Of a DNA stretch of 64,000 nucleotides, positions 10,445 through 18,639 are shown in pieces. This DNA is from an uncultured Methanoregula sp. (GTDB lineage Archaea > Halobacteriota > Methanomicrobia > Methanomicrobiales > Methanospirillaceae): positions 2,825,518-2,889,517 of the forward strand of contig NZ_OY763919.1 of NCBI RefSeq assembly GCF_963667735.1, in the 5' to 3' direction. The notes under the pieces were generated by a model that saw only the letters and a program-made list of their open reading frames with translations, was not told the DNA's origin and made no database searches. The stretch's first letter is position 1; every line of letters begins with the position of its first letter. The position numbers and the translations under genes are program-made.

Positions 10445-10737
10445 CCAGTACTCGTATTCCACCGTCACAATTTAAGGATTCGCCTTATATCGTGCAGACA
10501 AAAAGCTGGCAGGCCAGAAACAGGGTCGGGAGAAACGGAGGAATTGGTTATCGGCAGAACCAGCGCTGCATTGGTACACGACAGGACTAACGGTATCCTG
10601 TCTTCTCAAACAGCGGCCAGGCACTATGCCGGGCCGGGATTCATCCCGACCCGGGGCGTTCAGCGTATCCGAAGGTTGCCGGGAAGATCTTCCTGGCGGG
10701 GCGGGAGTTTTCAGCCAGCCGCCAGGACGGCAGCCGG

Positions 10738-11556
10738 TCAATAGAGATCGTACTTGCTCTTCAGCTGGGACCAGCGCTGGTACTCATCAGAAGACAGCGT
10801 GGTGCCGGCTTCCCGGGTCTCACGGATTTTGGTTTTCAGGGCAATCCATTCGCGGGCATCGTTAAAATCGCTCTGTACGCTCTCCAGGGAACGCCCGCCG
10901 GAGACCGGAATAACTTCGGGTTCGGACCAGCCAACCTGGCCTGCACTCTCGAAGGTTGTCTCATCGGTTATGACATAGACATGGTTTGTCTCGATCATGC
11001 AGTAGCCGGTGTTGCGGAAATCATAGGGTGGCGGGCAGGCAATCCCGGCAGTCATGTGGTTTTCAGGTACAAAGTACAAGACCGCCGATTTGAATCCCAG
11101 GTCCCCGAACAGGGAGGCCATGAGCATCGATTTCTCCCCGCAGACTCCGCCGCCTTCGTAGAGAACCTCGTACGGATAGCGGTACTTCTCTCCCTTTTCA
11201 TACGTGATGTGCTGGACAAGGCTTGCGGCAACCCGCGCCTGGTCATCGGGATTCGGGGTCACCTCGCGAACCTCACCGGCCATCTCGGCCACGTACGGTT
11301 TCTGGAGCGGTTCGTTCATGTACGCAAGGAAGTACGAGGCATTGTCCCTTGGATCCCGGGAGGGTTTCATTCCCAGGTATCCATTGTACAATTCCGTCGA
11401 CATCCCCAGCGAGAGCGTTCCCGGCCGCCCTTCAAGCACGTAATTGAAGGAGCGGGAGACAAAACCACTGGCTGAATCTTCCGACGCGGCCTGGACCGGA
11501 ACGAGAAGCAGAACGCAAATGAGAAGGAGAAGAAGAACGGGAGAGGCACGGGCCAT
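10738..11556 (-). CDS. Secreted transglutaminase-like protein
   Basis: The product is 272 aa with a cleavable signal peptide (LLLLLICVLLLVPVQAASE). The core has a transglutaminase/cysteine-protease-like Cys in GGGVCGEKSM (C139), followed by His residues in ENHMTAG and TNHVYVITDETTFE that could complete a Cys-His-Asp triad. The domain is acidic and Tyr-rich, fitting an extracytoplasmic protein. Substrate is unknown; family members may be peptidases, cross-linkers or inactive binders. It lies alone upstream of nth on the same strand with a gap of about 110 nt. Confidence 0.75.
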   Translation of the reverse strand: MARASPVLLLLLICVLLLVPVQAASEDSASGFVSRSFNYVLEGRPGTLSLGMSTELYNGYLGMKPSRDPRDNASYFLAYMNEPLQKPYVAEMAGEVREVTPNPDDQARVAASLVQHITYEKGEKYRYPYEVLYEGGGVCGEKSMLMASLFGDLGFKSAVLYFVPENHMTAGIACPPPYDFRNTGYCMIETNHVYVITDETTFESAGQVGWSEPEVIPVSGGRSLESVQSDFNDAREWIALKTKIRETREAGTTLSSDEYQRWSQLKSKYDLY

Positions 11557-11666
11557 GGATAGGAGTCTATTTCCGGATTATTTGATAATTGCGCAGATAA
11601 AAAAACGGGACCGGGGCTGCTGGAAGCGGAACCGGCAGAGTGCTGAACCGCTGCCGGTTTCGGGAA

Positions 11667-12314
11667 TTACCGGTTTTCTGTTTTGAAATACCGGCATTTA
11701 CTGCTGATCACGCACTCATCGCAGAGCGGTTTCTTCGCATCGCAGGTTGCCCGGCCATGGGCGATCAGGACATCGGTGAGATCGCCCCAGGTATCCTGAG
11801 GGAAGAGAGCCATGAGATCCCGCTCGATGACCTCCACGTTGTCGGTATCGGAAAACCCAATCCGCTGCGAGAGCCTTCGGACATGGGTGTCGACTGCGAT
11901 CCCCTCGTTCCGACCAAGGGCATGATACATCACGATGTTTGCAGTCTTGCGCCCGACGCCCGGGATGGTCAGGAGCTCATCCATCGTCTCCGGGACGTTT
12001 CCCCCGAACCGGTCGAGCAGGGCCTGCGATGCGGCGATGATATTTTTCGCCTTCGCGTGGTAGTAGCCAAGGCTGTGGATGATCTTCTCCACGTCATCGA
12101 TCCGGCCTTTCGAGAGCTCATTCGGTCCCGGGTACTTCGAGAAGAGCGAGGGCTTGACTTTCAGGACAGCCTTGTCGGTTGTCTGGGCAGAGAGAATCGT
12201 GAGAATGAGTACTTCAAACGGTGTCCCGCGGGCAACGGTCTCGGGAGCCTCGCGGGCATCAGGGTACCGCCTGAGAAGAAGCGAATAGATCCGGGCGGCA
12301 TCCTGTTTTTTCAT
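11667..12314 (-). CDS. nth: Endonuclease III (DNA glycosylase/AP lyase)
   Basis: The enzyme removes oxidised pyrimidines and nicks abasic sites in base excision repair. The 215-aa length is typical. A helix-hairpin-helix with LTIPGVGRKTANIV carries the catalytic Lys, the downstream VDTHVRRL carries the catalytic Asp, and the [4Fe-4S] ligands C191, C198, C201 and C207 have the standard C-x6-C-x2-C-x5-C spacing. The start codon lies only 7 nt after the tRNA-Pro gene on the same strand, so the two may share a transcript. Confidence 0.95.
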   Translation of the reverse strand: MKKQDAARIYSLLLRRYPDAREAPETVARGTPFEVLILTILSAQTTDKAVLKVKPSLFSKYPGPNELSKGRIDDVEKIIHSLGYYHAKAKNIIAASQALLDRFGGNVPETMDELLTIPGVGRKTANIVMYHALGRNEGIAVDTHVRRLSQRIGFSDTDNVEVIERDLMALFPQDTWGDLTDVLIAHGRATCDAKKPLCDECVISSKCRYFKTENR

Positions 12315-12321
12315 GGTCCAA

Positions 12322-12396
12322 TGGGGTAGGGCGGATTCGAACCGCCGTCAAAGCGTCCCAAACGCTCTAGGATGGACCAGGCTACCCTACTACCCC
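12322..12396 (-). tRNA. tRNA-Pro (TGG anticodon)
   Basis: Reading the minus strand, GGGGTAG pairs with CTACCCC as a perfect acceptor stem with discriminator A at 12322. The anticodon arm GAGCG-TTTGGGA-CGCTT gives anticodon TGG, and the T arm GGCGG-TTCGAAT-CCGCC is perfect. The D arm is compact. No CCA is encoded. A T/A-rich box (minus strand, about 12420-12430) lies at the distance expected for an archaeal TATA box. Confidence 0.93.
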
Positions 12397-12595
12397 GCGC
12401 CATAGTAGATGGGACGGGGGAATTAAAAAAGGGTGGTGGTGATACCGTGCTCAAAATTAATCCCGACGCCGGGGATGTCATCTGACTATCGGGAGCAAGA
12501 CCCAGTACGGGCGATTGTAAATATTGGGAAGTGTCTGCTGGAAAATTTAGGATCTCGCCCATAAAAGCACAAATGTTATTGCAATATGCCAAAAA

Positions 12596-12626
12596 GTTTA
12601 TACACAATGCACAATAAACTGTGCAT
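12596..12626 (+). promoter_or_regulatory. Surface-protein promoter with palindromic operator
   Basis: TATA-like TTTATA (12597-12602) is followed by the inverted repeat ATGCACA (12607-12613), six bases, TGTGCAT (12620-12626), lying over the expected transcription start. The ATG at 12635 leaves only about 10 nt of leader. The core AATGCACAA and the run GTCATATGA at the start codon recur at the same distances before the paralogue starting at 13626. Confidence 0.6.
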
Positions 12627-12634
12627 GTGGTCAT

Positions 12635-13471
12635 ATGAGAACCCAGACCCTAAAGATCGGCAGCCTCATTGTTGTCGGAATTATTGCCGCCGTGATCTGC
12701 GTCGGCATGGTCACCGGATTTTCGGTTGCAAAACCGCTGATCCCCGTTGACCCGGTGAGCGATAAGAATACTGGAAACGCACCTGGCATCACGGGACAGT
12801 ACATCACCATAGATCCCATTTCCGACAAAACAACCGGGGATCTCCTCATCATAACAGGTTCAACAAACCTCCCGGCAGGAACGATGCTGATGATCCAAGC
12901 GGGAAATTTTGGTGGGAATACAGAGGTCAACCCAGGCTCGAACGGGGTTAACCGGTATTCCATGCCGATCGATTCTTCCATCCTAGAACCGGGCACGCAG
13001 ACGATAACGGTCATTAACCTGATAGGTGATCTGGCAAAGGAGTACAAACCCGGTACGGTCAAAGAAACCTCCACATTTACGCTGAAAGGCACATTCCTTG
13101 CAACAGAATCACCGGTAAAAACAACAGTCACCGGTAATGATTACATTCGCTTGCATGCGATCGGTGACCGGTCTGTCGGGGATCAGTTCCTCATCACAGG
13201 CACTACCAGCCTTCCCCTAGGCACCATGCTGCTCTGGCAGATCATGCCGGATACGGGAACAACCCCTGCCGGCGTCAACGAGACCGCTAGTGGCATAGCC
13301 GGAGCAAGCCCGGTAACGAAAGGCGATGGCATAGTGAACCGGGTATCGTTTGCGGCAGATATGAGCAAACAGAAACCGGGAAAGTGGGTTGTCCTGGTGG
13401 GTGAACTGAAAGAAGGCGAATTTGACATGATGGGGAACCCGAGAGGATCCGCCTCATTTATCCTGAAATAG
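12635..13471 (+). CDS. Exported surface-repeat protein, two repeats
   Basis: The product is 278 aa: an N-terminal membrane anchor or signal (SLIVVGIIAAVICVGMVTG), then two copies of a domain of about 110 residues. Each copy opens with an I-T-I-D-P-I-S-D or I-R-L-H-A-I-G-D like strand, runs through GDxxxITGxTxLPxGT and ends in SxFxLK. The first unit spans roughly residues 57-150, the second 168-278. Such repeats are common in Methanomicrobiales surface and S-layer-like proteins (related to the C-terminal domains of DUF3821 proteins); that link is from memory. It is followed by a paralogue with three units. It is likely an extracellular envelope component; ligand unknown. Confidence 0.75.
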   Translation: MRTQTLKIGSLIVVGIIAAVICVGMVTGFSVAKPLIPVDPVSDKNTGNAPGITGQYITIDPISDKTTGDLLIITGSTNLPAGTMLMIQAGNFGGNTEVNPGSNGVNRYSMPIDSSILEPGTQTITVINLIGDLAKEYKPGTVKETSTFTLKGTFLATESPVKTTVTGNDYIRLHAIGDRSVGDQFLITGTTSLPLGTMLLWQIMPDTGTTPAGVNETASGIAGASPVTKGDGIVNRVSFAADMSKQKPGKWVVLVGELKEGEFDMMGNPRGSASFILK

Positions 13472-13579
13472 GACGGTATTCACACTCTCGGAAGACACCT
13501 CTTTTTTTCCGGGAACGGGGTCAGCACAATTCACATTCTGCTGATCTGAAAAAACAGTAGTGAGCTGAAGAATCAAAGC

Positions 13580-13612
13580 TAAACATTTTTCACGTAATGC
13601 ACAAAATACGTT
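13580..13612 (+). promoter_or_regulatory. Second copy of the surface-protein promoter
   Basis: AATGCACAA (13596-13604) sits 30 nt before the ATG at 13626, against 29 nt in the upstream paralogue, and both genes share GTNGTCATATGA across the start. Here the flanks form a looser repeat, GTAA (13594-13597) facing TTAC (13610-13613). An A/T-rich TAAACATTTTT at 13580-13590 takes the TATA position. The likeness suggests the same transcription factor for both genes. Confidence 0.5.
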
Positions 13613-13625
13613 ACATTGTAGTCAT

Positions 13626-14897
13626 ATGAAAAAGAAGTATCTCACGTGGGCCGGTATATTATCGGCGTTAATCCTCGTTGGTATGTTCATAGTTATCACG
13701 CTTGCCTCCATTCCCTCCACATTCCTTCAGCCCCAGATCACCATCGATCCCATCACGGGCTCGAGTGTTGACAATAACAACATGATGATCCTGACCGGCA
13801 CGACCACTCTACCCATAGACAGCCAGATTACCATCAAGGTATCCGCATCACCCGGAACGATCGCTGGAGTAAATGCTACCGGGAAGACAACCACAACCGG
13901 ATATGCCGACATTATTCCCGGAGCCGGGGGAAGCAATCGCTGGAAGGGGTTTGTTGATATTTCACCGTTACAACCAGCAGACTATAGGATCACGCTTGGA
14001 ACGGTTACCTACACAGAAAATTTCTCAAAAGTCATCGAGAGCGGTCCCATAGCTATGCAGCATTTTATCCTTGGGGATGAAGACGCGGGCCCGGATAGCC
14101 TCCGGAAAAAGACCGTAATAAAAAAACCGTTCATCCGGATGAACGCCATCGATGAACCGGAACCAGGCAGCCGAGAGAGAATTACAGGTATTACCAGCCT
14201 GCAGCCGGGTACACCCATCCGATGGACGATAACAGAAGCCGGCAACAAAAGCGTCAGTGGCCGCGAAGCCGCTAAGGGCATTACCGAGGTCATCCCGGGG
14301 ATGGAGGGAATCAACCGGTGGTCGGTTGTCTTCAATACAACACCTCTGAAACCGGCCCGCTACCGGGTCAGCATTACCGGGGATACCGGAAATTCCACGC
14401 GGGAGATTGATGCGGAGGGGGTCGTGTCAGCCAGTTCTGAATTCAGCCTGATACCACCAACACCCGGCGTAAAAAATACGACGAGTGCCATTGGCAACTC
14501 CTCCAGGTTCGTCACTATCGATACCCTGCCGGATATGCAGATGAATGATATTTACCTGATTACGGGAACAACCAGCCTTCCTGCCGGGGAGGACCTCCAG
14601 GTCCAGGTATACTCCTCCGCGTTTATGAAAGACTATAACTTCACTCTCGATCCAAAGGACAGGACCCAGGAGGGTGTCTCATCCGGAGCCACCGGTGCAT
14701 TCAGCGGAGCAGGCAGCACCGTCAGGATAGTAAAGGGAAACGGCTCAGAAAATCTCTGGTCGTTCGAACTCCGGACGTATCAGATGGAACCAGACGTATA
14801 TGTTGTGAATGTCTGTAACGACAGATACGACACCCAGTTAAGGGAGCAGGTCCCCGGTGATGTATCCGTATCAGAGAAATTTACCTTGAAGGGATGA
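13626..14897 (+). CDS. Exported surface-repeat protein, three repeats
   Basis: The product is 423 aa. After a membrane segment (GILSALILVGMFIVITLA) it carries three diverged copies of the repeat found in the preceding gene, starting near ITIDPITG (residue 38), IRMNAIDE (about 173) and VTIDTLPD (about 297). Each has the hallmark ITGTTSLPxGxxxxxxV and a closing SxxFxLxG. The protein is acidic and Thr/Ser-rich with several N-x-S/T sequons, fitting a glycosylated surface protein. Gene and promoter look like a duplication of the 12635 gene with one domain gained. The DUF2178 gene follows after 3 nt. Confidence 0.75.
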   Translation: MKKKYLTWAGILSALILVGMFIVITLASIPSTFLQPQITIDPITGSSVDNNNMMILTGTTTLPIDSQITIKVSASPGTIAGVNATGKTTTTGYADIIPGAGGSNRWKGFVDISPLQPADYRITLGTVTYTENFSKVIESGPIAMQHFILGDEDAGPDSLRKKTVIKKPFIRMNAIDEPEPGSRERITGITSLQPGTPIRWTITEAGNKSVSGREAAKGITEVIPGMEGINRWSVVFNTTPLKPARYRVSITGDTGNSTREIDAEGVVSASSEFSLIPPTPGVKNTTSAIGNSSRFVTIDTLPDMQMNDIYLITGTTSLPAGEDLQVQVYSSAFMKDYNFTLDPKDRTQEGVSSGATGAFSGAGSTVRIVKGNGSENLWSFELRTYQMEPDVYVVNVCNDRYDTQLREQVPGDVSVSEKFTLKG

Positions 14898-14900
14898 AAC

Positions 14901-15479
14901 ATGAAATATCTTACATACCTTATCGGTACATTCCTGACCGCCTGCCTGGTTGCTGCATTGATCGGCTGGTCCATGGCAGCCGGGAATTTCCTGATCCCCA
15001 TCATCGCAATCCCGCTGGGATTCGTCGTCATCCTGGCATGCCGCCGGAATGTGAAAGAAGTGATAGGCGACGAACGCGTGAACAAAATTCGGTCCAGGGC
15101 TGCACTCCGGACACTGGAAGTCCTTGTTATTCTCGGGGCCATCGCGTCAGTCATACTGTACTCCTACATGGTCAGCGACCCGCTTGCCCCGATGATCAAA
15201 GGACGGGTATTTACCAATGATGACGGGACGAGTTCAATGATCGTTAACATGTACCGGCCGGGCAGTGCGGAACGGCCGGAAAATCTCATCCGTTCAACAA
15301 TGATAAAAAATATCAATGCCATGAATGAGTCCGAAGCCATGGATTACTGCCAGTTCCGGCGGGAAGGGTTCCTGGAGAATGAAAAAAAGGGCATTATGGG
15401 AATGACCATCGGTGGCTCGGTTTTATTCCTCCTTATCACGTTCGGAGCGTTTTATCTTTATTACAACAGAAAGTACTAA
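14901..15479 (+). CDS. DUF2178-type membrane protein
   Basis: The product is 192 aa. Two helices near the N-terminus (LTYLIGTFLTACLVAALIGW and LIPIIAIPLGFVVILA), a conserved VIGDERVNKIRSRAALRT segment, a third helix (LVILGAIASVILYSYMV), an outside loop and a fourth helix near the end. The D-E-R-x-x-x-I segment after two helices is the DUF2178 signature, a family often encoded beside a small XRE regulator, as here. It starts 3 nt after the surface-repeat gene and ends 13 nt before the regulator, suggesting co-transcription. It may act as a membrane sensor or anti-regulator; that is inference. Confidence 0.7.
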   Translation: MKYLTYLIGTFLTACLVAALIGWSMAAGNFLIPIIAIPLGFVVILACRRNVKEVIGDERVNKIRSRAALRTLEVLVILGAIASVILYSYMVSDPLAPMIKGRVFTNDDGTSSMIVNMYRPGSAERPENLIRSTMIKNINAMNESEAMDYCQFRREGFLENEKKGIMGMTIGGSVLFLLITFGAFYLYYNRKY

Positions 15480-15492
15480 CTATCAGGCTGTC

Positions 15493-15720
15493 ATGAAGAA
15501 CAGGATAAAAGTCCTCCGGGCCGAGCGCGATATGACGCAGGAACAACTTGCAGAGCTCGTAGGAGTCACGCGGAATACCATCATATCTATTGAAAAGGAC
15601 AAGTATTGTCCGTCCCTCAAACTGGGCTTCCGGATCGCCCGCTTATTCGGTGTCGGGATCGATAATGTGTTCACCTATGAAGAGGATAAGGATGGACCGG
15701 CATCGGAAACCGATGAGTGA
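15493..15720 (+). CDS. XRE-family transcriptional regulator
   Basis: This 75-aa protein is almost entirely a Cro/C1-type helix-turn-helix: IKVLRAERDMTQEQLAELVGVTRNTIISIEKDKYCPSLKLGFRIARLFGV, with Q-E-Q-L and the recognition helix T-R-N-T-I. Such single-domain proteins usually bind short palindromes as dimers. ATG 15493 is chosen because the in-frame upstream part lies inside the DUF2178 gene. It is the natural candidate to bind the shared palindromic element before the two surface-repeat genes. Confidence 0.9.
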   Translation: MKNRIKVLRAERDMTQEQLAELVGVTRNTIISIEKDKYCPSLKLGFRIARLFGVGIDNVFTYEEDKDGPASETDE

Positions 15721-15762
15721 CGGGCAATTTTTCGGGTTGTACTAAAAAGGAAAAAGTGGAGT

Positions 15763-16467
15763 TTACAGAGGCAGCGGCTTCTTCTTTTTGTCGGAAACAA
15801 CCGTGCCGGTATACTTTCCCTTGAGGATCGCGTTTGAAAGGTTTTTCGGATCACGGCCATCCAGCACCACGAGCGGGATACCGCTCCGCTCGACAACCCG
15901 GGCGGCAACAACATCCAGCACATTGTTCGAGCCGGCCCCAAGACCCGTGCCCCCGACGATATCCAGTAACTGTTTCGGGGTCAGGGCATCATACCGCTCG
16001 GCATCCGGTACCTTGTTCGGATCTGCAGAGTAAATGCCGTCGACGGATGTGGCATTGATGAAGACCGCAGCGCCCACGCGTTCGGAAAGTACGGCGGCAA
16101 CGGCATCGGTGGTCTGGCCGGGAGTTATCCCGCCCATGACAACGATCTTGCCGGATTCGGCAAACTTCTTGGCCTCCGAATGGCTCTCGGCCACTTTCGG
16201 ATAAGCATCGCTGCCGAGAGCCGCGATCAGCATGGTTGCATTCAGCCGGGTGATGAGAATGCCGATCTCATCCGATGTTCCTTCGTCAATGCCCAGTTCG
16301 CGGGTCACGCTGATGTAACGCCGGGCCTCGCCGCCCCCGCCCACAACGACAAAGAGCCGGTGGCTCTTGTGGATCTTCTTCAGCACCGGGACATATTCCC
16401 TGATGGTGTGGTTCTCCAGTTTCGGGATCAGGATGGAACCGCCAAGCGAGATGACAACCGTCTTCAT
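15763..16467 (-). CDS. pyrH: Archaeal UMP kinase
   Basis: The enzyme phosphorylates UMP to UDP in pyrimidine synthesis. The 234-aa protein has the amino-acid-kinase fold: VVISLGGSIL at the N-terminus, VVVGGGGEARRYI, VMGGITPGQTTDAVAA and VFINATSVDGIYSADPNKVPDA. The short G-G-G-E-A-R-R-Y-I form is that of archaeal rather than bacterial UMP kinases. Only 38 nt separate its start from the divergent zinc-ribbon gene. Confidence 0.92.
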   Translation of the reverse strand: MKTVVISLGGSILIPKLENHTIREYVPVLKKIHKSHRLFVVVGGGGEARRYISVTRELGIDEGTSDEIGILITRLNATMLIAALGSDAYPKVAESHSEAKKFAESGKIVVMGGITPGQTTDAVAAVLSERVGAAVFINATSVDGIYSADPNKVPDAERYDALTPKQLLDIVGGTGLGAGSNNVLDVVAARVVERSGIPLVVLDGRDPKNLSNAILKGKYTGTVVSDKKKKPLPL

Positions 16468-16505
16468 TGCATTAGTTTTTGTGCCGGAGACACATAGAGT
16501 TCACT

Positions 16506-16676
16506 ATGTTCTACTGCCCGAAGTGCAAAAGCCAGGAGATATTCCCGGTTGCCGGGGGCTATGTCGGCCAGGTCTACCTTTGCAAGGATTGCGGGTACCG
16601 CGGATCGTTCGTTCTCGAGATCGATTCTCCCGATGCACTCCGCGAGATGGAGCGGGACGAAAAGGATCGCAAGTAG
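16506..16676 (+). CDS. Small zinc-ribbon protein
   Basis: The 56-aa protein has two Cys pairs, FYCPKC near residue 4 and LCKDCGY near residue 27, forming a typical zinc ribbon, followed by a short charged tail. Such proteins may bind nucleic acid or act as small partners of RNA polymerase or ribosomes, but nothing specific can be assigned. ATG 16506 is preferred over a TTG at 16479 that would overlap the divergent promoter region of pyrH. Confidence 0.75.
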   Translation: MFYCPKCKSQEIFPVAGGYVGQVYLCKDCGYRGSFVLEIDSPDALREMERDEKDRK

Positions 16677-16761
16677 CCTGTCTTTCAATCCGGCGACACA
16701 CGAGACGAATGTTCTCCGGATACAATCAGCAGGATCGAAGAAAAGATCCGACAGGGCGTAA

Positions 16762-16785
16762 ACCGGTTCCCGGACAGGAACCGGT
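16762..16785. terminator. Perfect 9-bp hairpin between convergent genes
   Basis: ACCGGTTCC (16762-16770), loop CGGACA, GGAACCGGT (16777-16785). It sits between the plus-strand zinc-ribbon gene and the minus-strand histidine kinase, 11 nt from the latter's stop codon. No U-run follows on either strand, so a role in RNA stability is as likely as termination. Confidence 0.5.
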
Positions 16786-16795
16786 CACGGGATCA

Positions 16796-18508
16796 TCACA
16801 ATCCTTTTTCGGATTCGGGGAACCGGAACGCGCCCGGGGGAACCGTCATCTCGAACCGGGCCCCGTTTCCCGGCTCGCCGGTCTCCCGGATCGCGATGCC
16901 GGTTATCCCGAGGATATCCCGGGCAAGGAAAAGCCCAAGCCCGGTATTGTGACCAAAACCCCGGTCAAAGATCCGCTCCTTGTCCGCAACAGGAATCCCT
17001 GAACCATCATCCTCCGCATACAGGATGAGCGAGCCTCCCTCCCGGGCATACCGGAGAGTGAAGCGGGTCATTCCCTGCGCATACCGGATCGCATTGTCCA
17101 GTAAGTTGTATATCACCCGCTGGAAAAGCCGGTCCGCAAGAATCTCAAGCCCGCCGGTCTCATCCACGAGCAGTATTGCGGAACAGTCGAGATTGTGCCC
17201 TGCCTCCGCAAGAATAATGCCGGGCTTCTGCCAGGATGGAGCCGCAACACCGAGATCCTGGTACTCCTGGGTAAAATCGGCAAGCGTCCGGATCGCTTCT
17301 GCCGTATCGCGGACCTTGGAAAGATCCACAGCCTCTTCTTTCCTGCTGGTATCTTCAGCAGCCAGTTCAAGATAGATGAAAAGTGCGGTCAACTTATTCT
17401 TGATATCGTGCCGGACTATCCCGGAGAGGAGGTTGAGTTTGCGGTTGGCCTTCTCAAATGCGGTCTCGGCGTTCTTCCGTTCCGTTACATCGCGGAAGAT
17501 CAGGATTGCGCCCCCGTCATGCCCCGCATCCGGGGGAATCGCAACGGTCTGGACTTCAAAGATGCGGGCGGAATCCCCCCGGGGGATCGTGATCTCGTTT
17601 CCCTCCGGTCCTGGCGTGCAGGGAGTTGTTATAAACCGGCCCAGTCCGGGTACAAATTCAGTCAGCTGCCGGCCCACACCCTGGTCTTCCGTTACCCCGA
17701 GCAGGACTGATCCGGCAGGATTGAGGAGCGTTATGGTTCCCCCTGCATTGGTTGCAACAACCCCGTCTTTAATTGTCCGGACCAGGAACGAGTGCGTCAG
17801 GGGCTGGAGGGACAAGAGCTCGAAGTTGAGCATAGCCGCAATCAGGAGCGATCCCGAGATCACGAACATGACAGGTGTCCAGTCGAATCCCGCCTCGGGA
17901 CCAAGATCGAGGTAATAGAAGAGGGTTGCAAGGAACGGGAAGAGACCTGCGGCAAGGACAAGGGCAATCTGGTTCCGGAAAAGCATGCCAACGGTCCTGT
18001 ACCGGATAGCGAACAGGAGAATGGCAGACAGGGTCAGGACAAACGAATACGAGGCCGTGATCCAGTACAGGGGGGCGCGGCCGAATACCCAGATGAGTGT
18101 GTGCCGTGGTCCCTCGATGGTGGAAAACCCCGTATAGTAAAGATGGTGCAGGTTGTTGGTTGCCACAAGACAGATCGAAAGGACCGGAATCACGAAGAGG
18201 AGCGCAAGAAAAAGGCGGGATGGCCGGTAATCGTGCTCGGTGTACCAGAGCGCGAAGAGCAGGTATGCAACGGGAATGGTAACAATCGCGGGATAGGAGA
18301 GGGTATTGGCGAAAAGTACCGTATCAAGATCTGTTGCCGCCATGGAGACTGCCATCCCGGCAAGCCATATCGTAGCAGCGGCAAAGAGAACCAGGAGGGG
18401 AATTATTCCCGGCGTGTGGCGACGCTTCCATGCAAACAGGGTAAATGCAAAAAGGATCACCATTGCCAAGGCTGCGATAAGTGCAAGGGAGGAGTACTGC
18501 CAGCTCAT
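16796..18508 (-). CDS. Membrane sensor histidine kinase (N-terminal 7TM, PAS, kinase)
   Basis: The product is 570 aa. Seven or so hydrophobic helices fill residues 1-220, a PAS-like domain (VVATNAGGTITLLNPAGSVLLG) follows at about 240-350, then the kinase: H-box IVRHDIKNK with phospho-acceptor H367, N-box YNLLDNAIRYA, G1 EDDGSGIP and G2 GHNTGLGLFLARDILG. ATG 18508 is preferred because the longer ORF runs antisense into amrS and lacks membrane character. It is closely related in layout to the kinase at 56263. No response regulator is adjacent; archaeal kinases of this type often act on distant partners. Confidence 0.9.
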   Translation of the reverse strand: MSWQYSSLALIAALAMVILFAFTLFAWKRRHTPGIIPLLVLFAAATIWLAGMAVSMAATDLDTVLFANTLSYPAIVTIPVAYLLFALWYTEHDYRPSRLFLALLFVIPVLSICLVATNNLHHLYYTGFSTIEGPRHTLIWVFGRAPLYWITASYSFVLTLSAILLFAIRYRTVGMLFRNQIALVLAAGLFPFLATLFYYLDLGPEAGFDWTPVMFVISGSLLIAAMLNFELLSLQPLTHSFLVRTIKDGVVATNAGGTITLLNPAGSVLLGVTEDQGVGRQLTEFVPGLGRFITTPCTPGPEGNEITIPRGDSARIFEVQTVAIPPDAGHDGGAILIFRDVTERKNAETAFEKANRKLNLLSGIVRHDIKNKLTALFIYLELAAEDTSRKEEAVDLSKVRDTAEAIRTLADFTQEYQDLGVAAPSWQKPGIILAEAGHNLDCSAILLVDETGGLEILADRLFQRVIYNLLDNAIRYAQGMTRFTLRYAREGGSLILYAEDDGSGIPVADKERIFDRGFGHNTGLGLFLARDILGITGIAIRETGEPGNGARFEMTVPPGAFRFPESEKGL

Positions 18509-18639
18509 ATCAGGCCCTTCCTGCCCACCCGGGTACCATGCTATTACTCTTGCAAGGGTTTGGGAAAAAAGTATTGCAGGATTACAAAGGACCCAAATCT
18601 TCATGCGCAGGAAGAACAATCCTCGATCAGGAGACCGTG

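Noticed and set aside
18481..18639. N-terminal extension of amrS upstream of 18640
   Set aside because: It overlaps the histidine-kinase start on the other strand and has no relation to the AmrS family N-terminus, which begins just before the first Cys pair.
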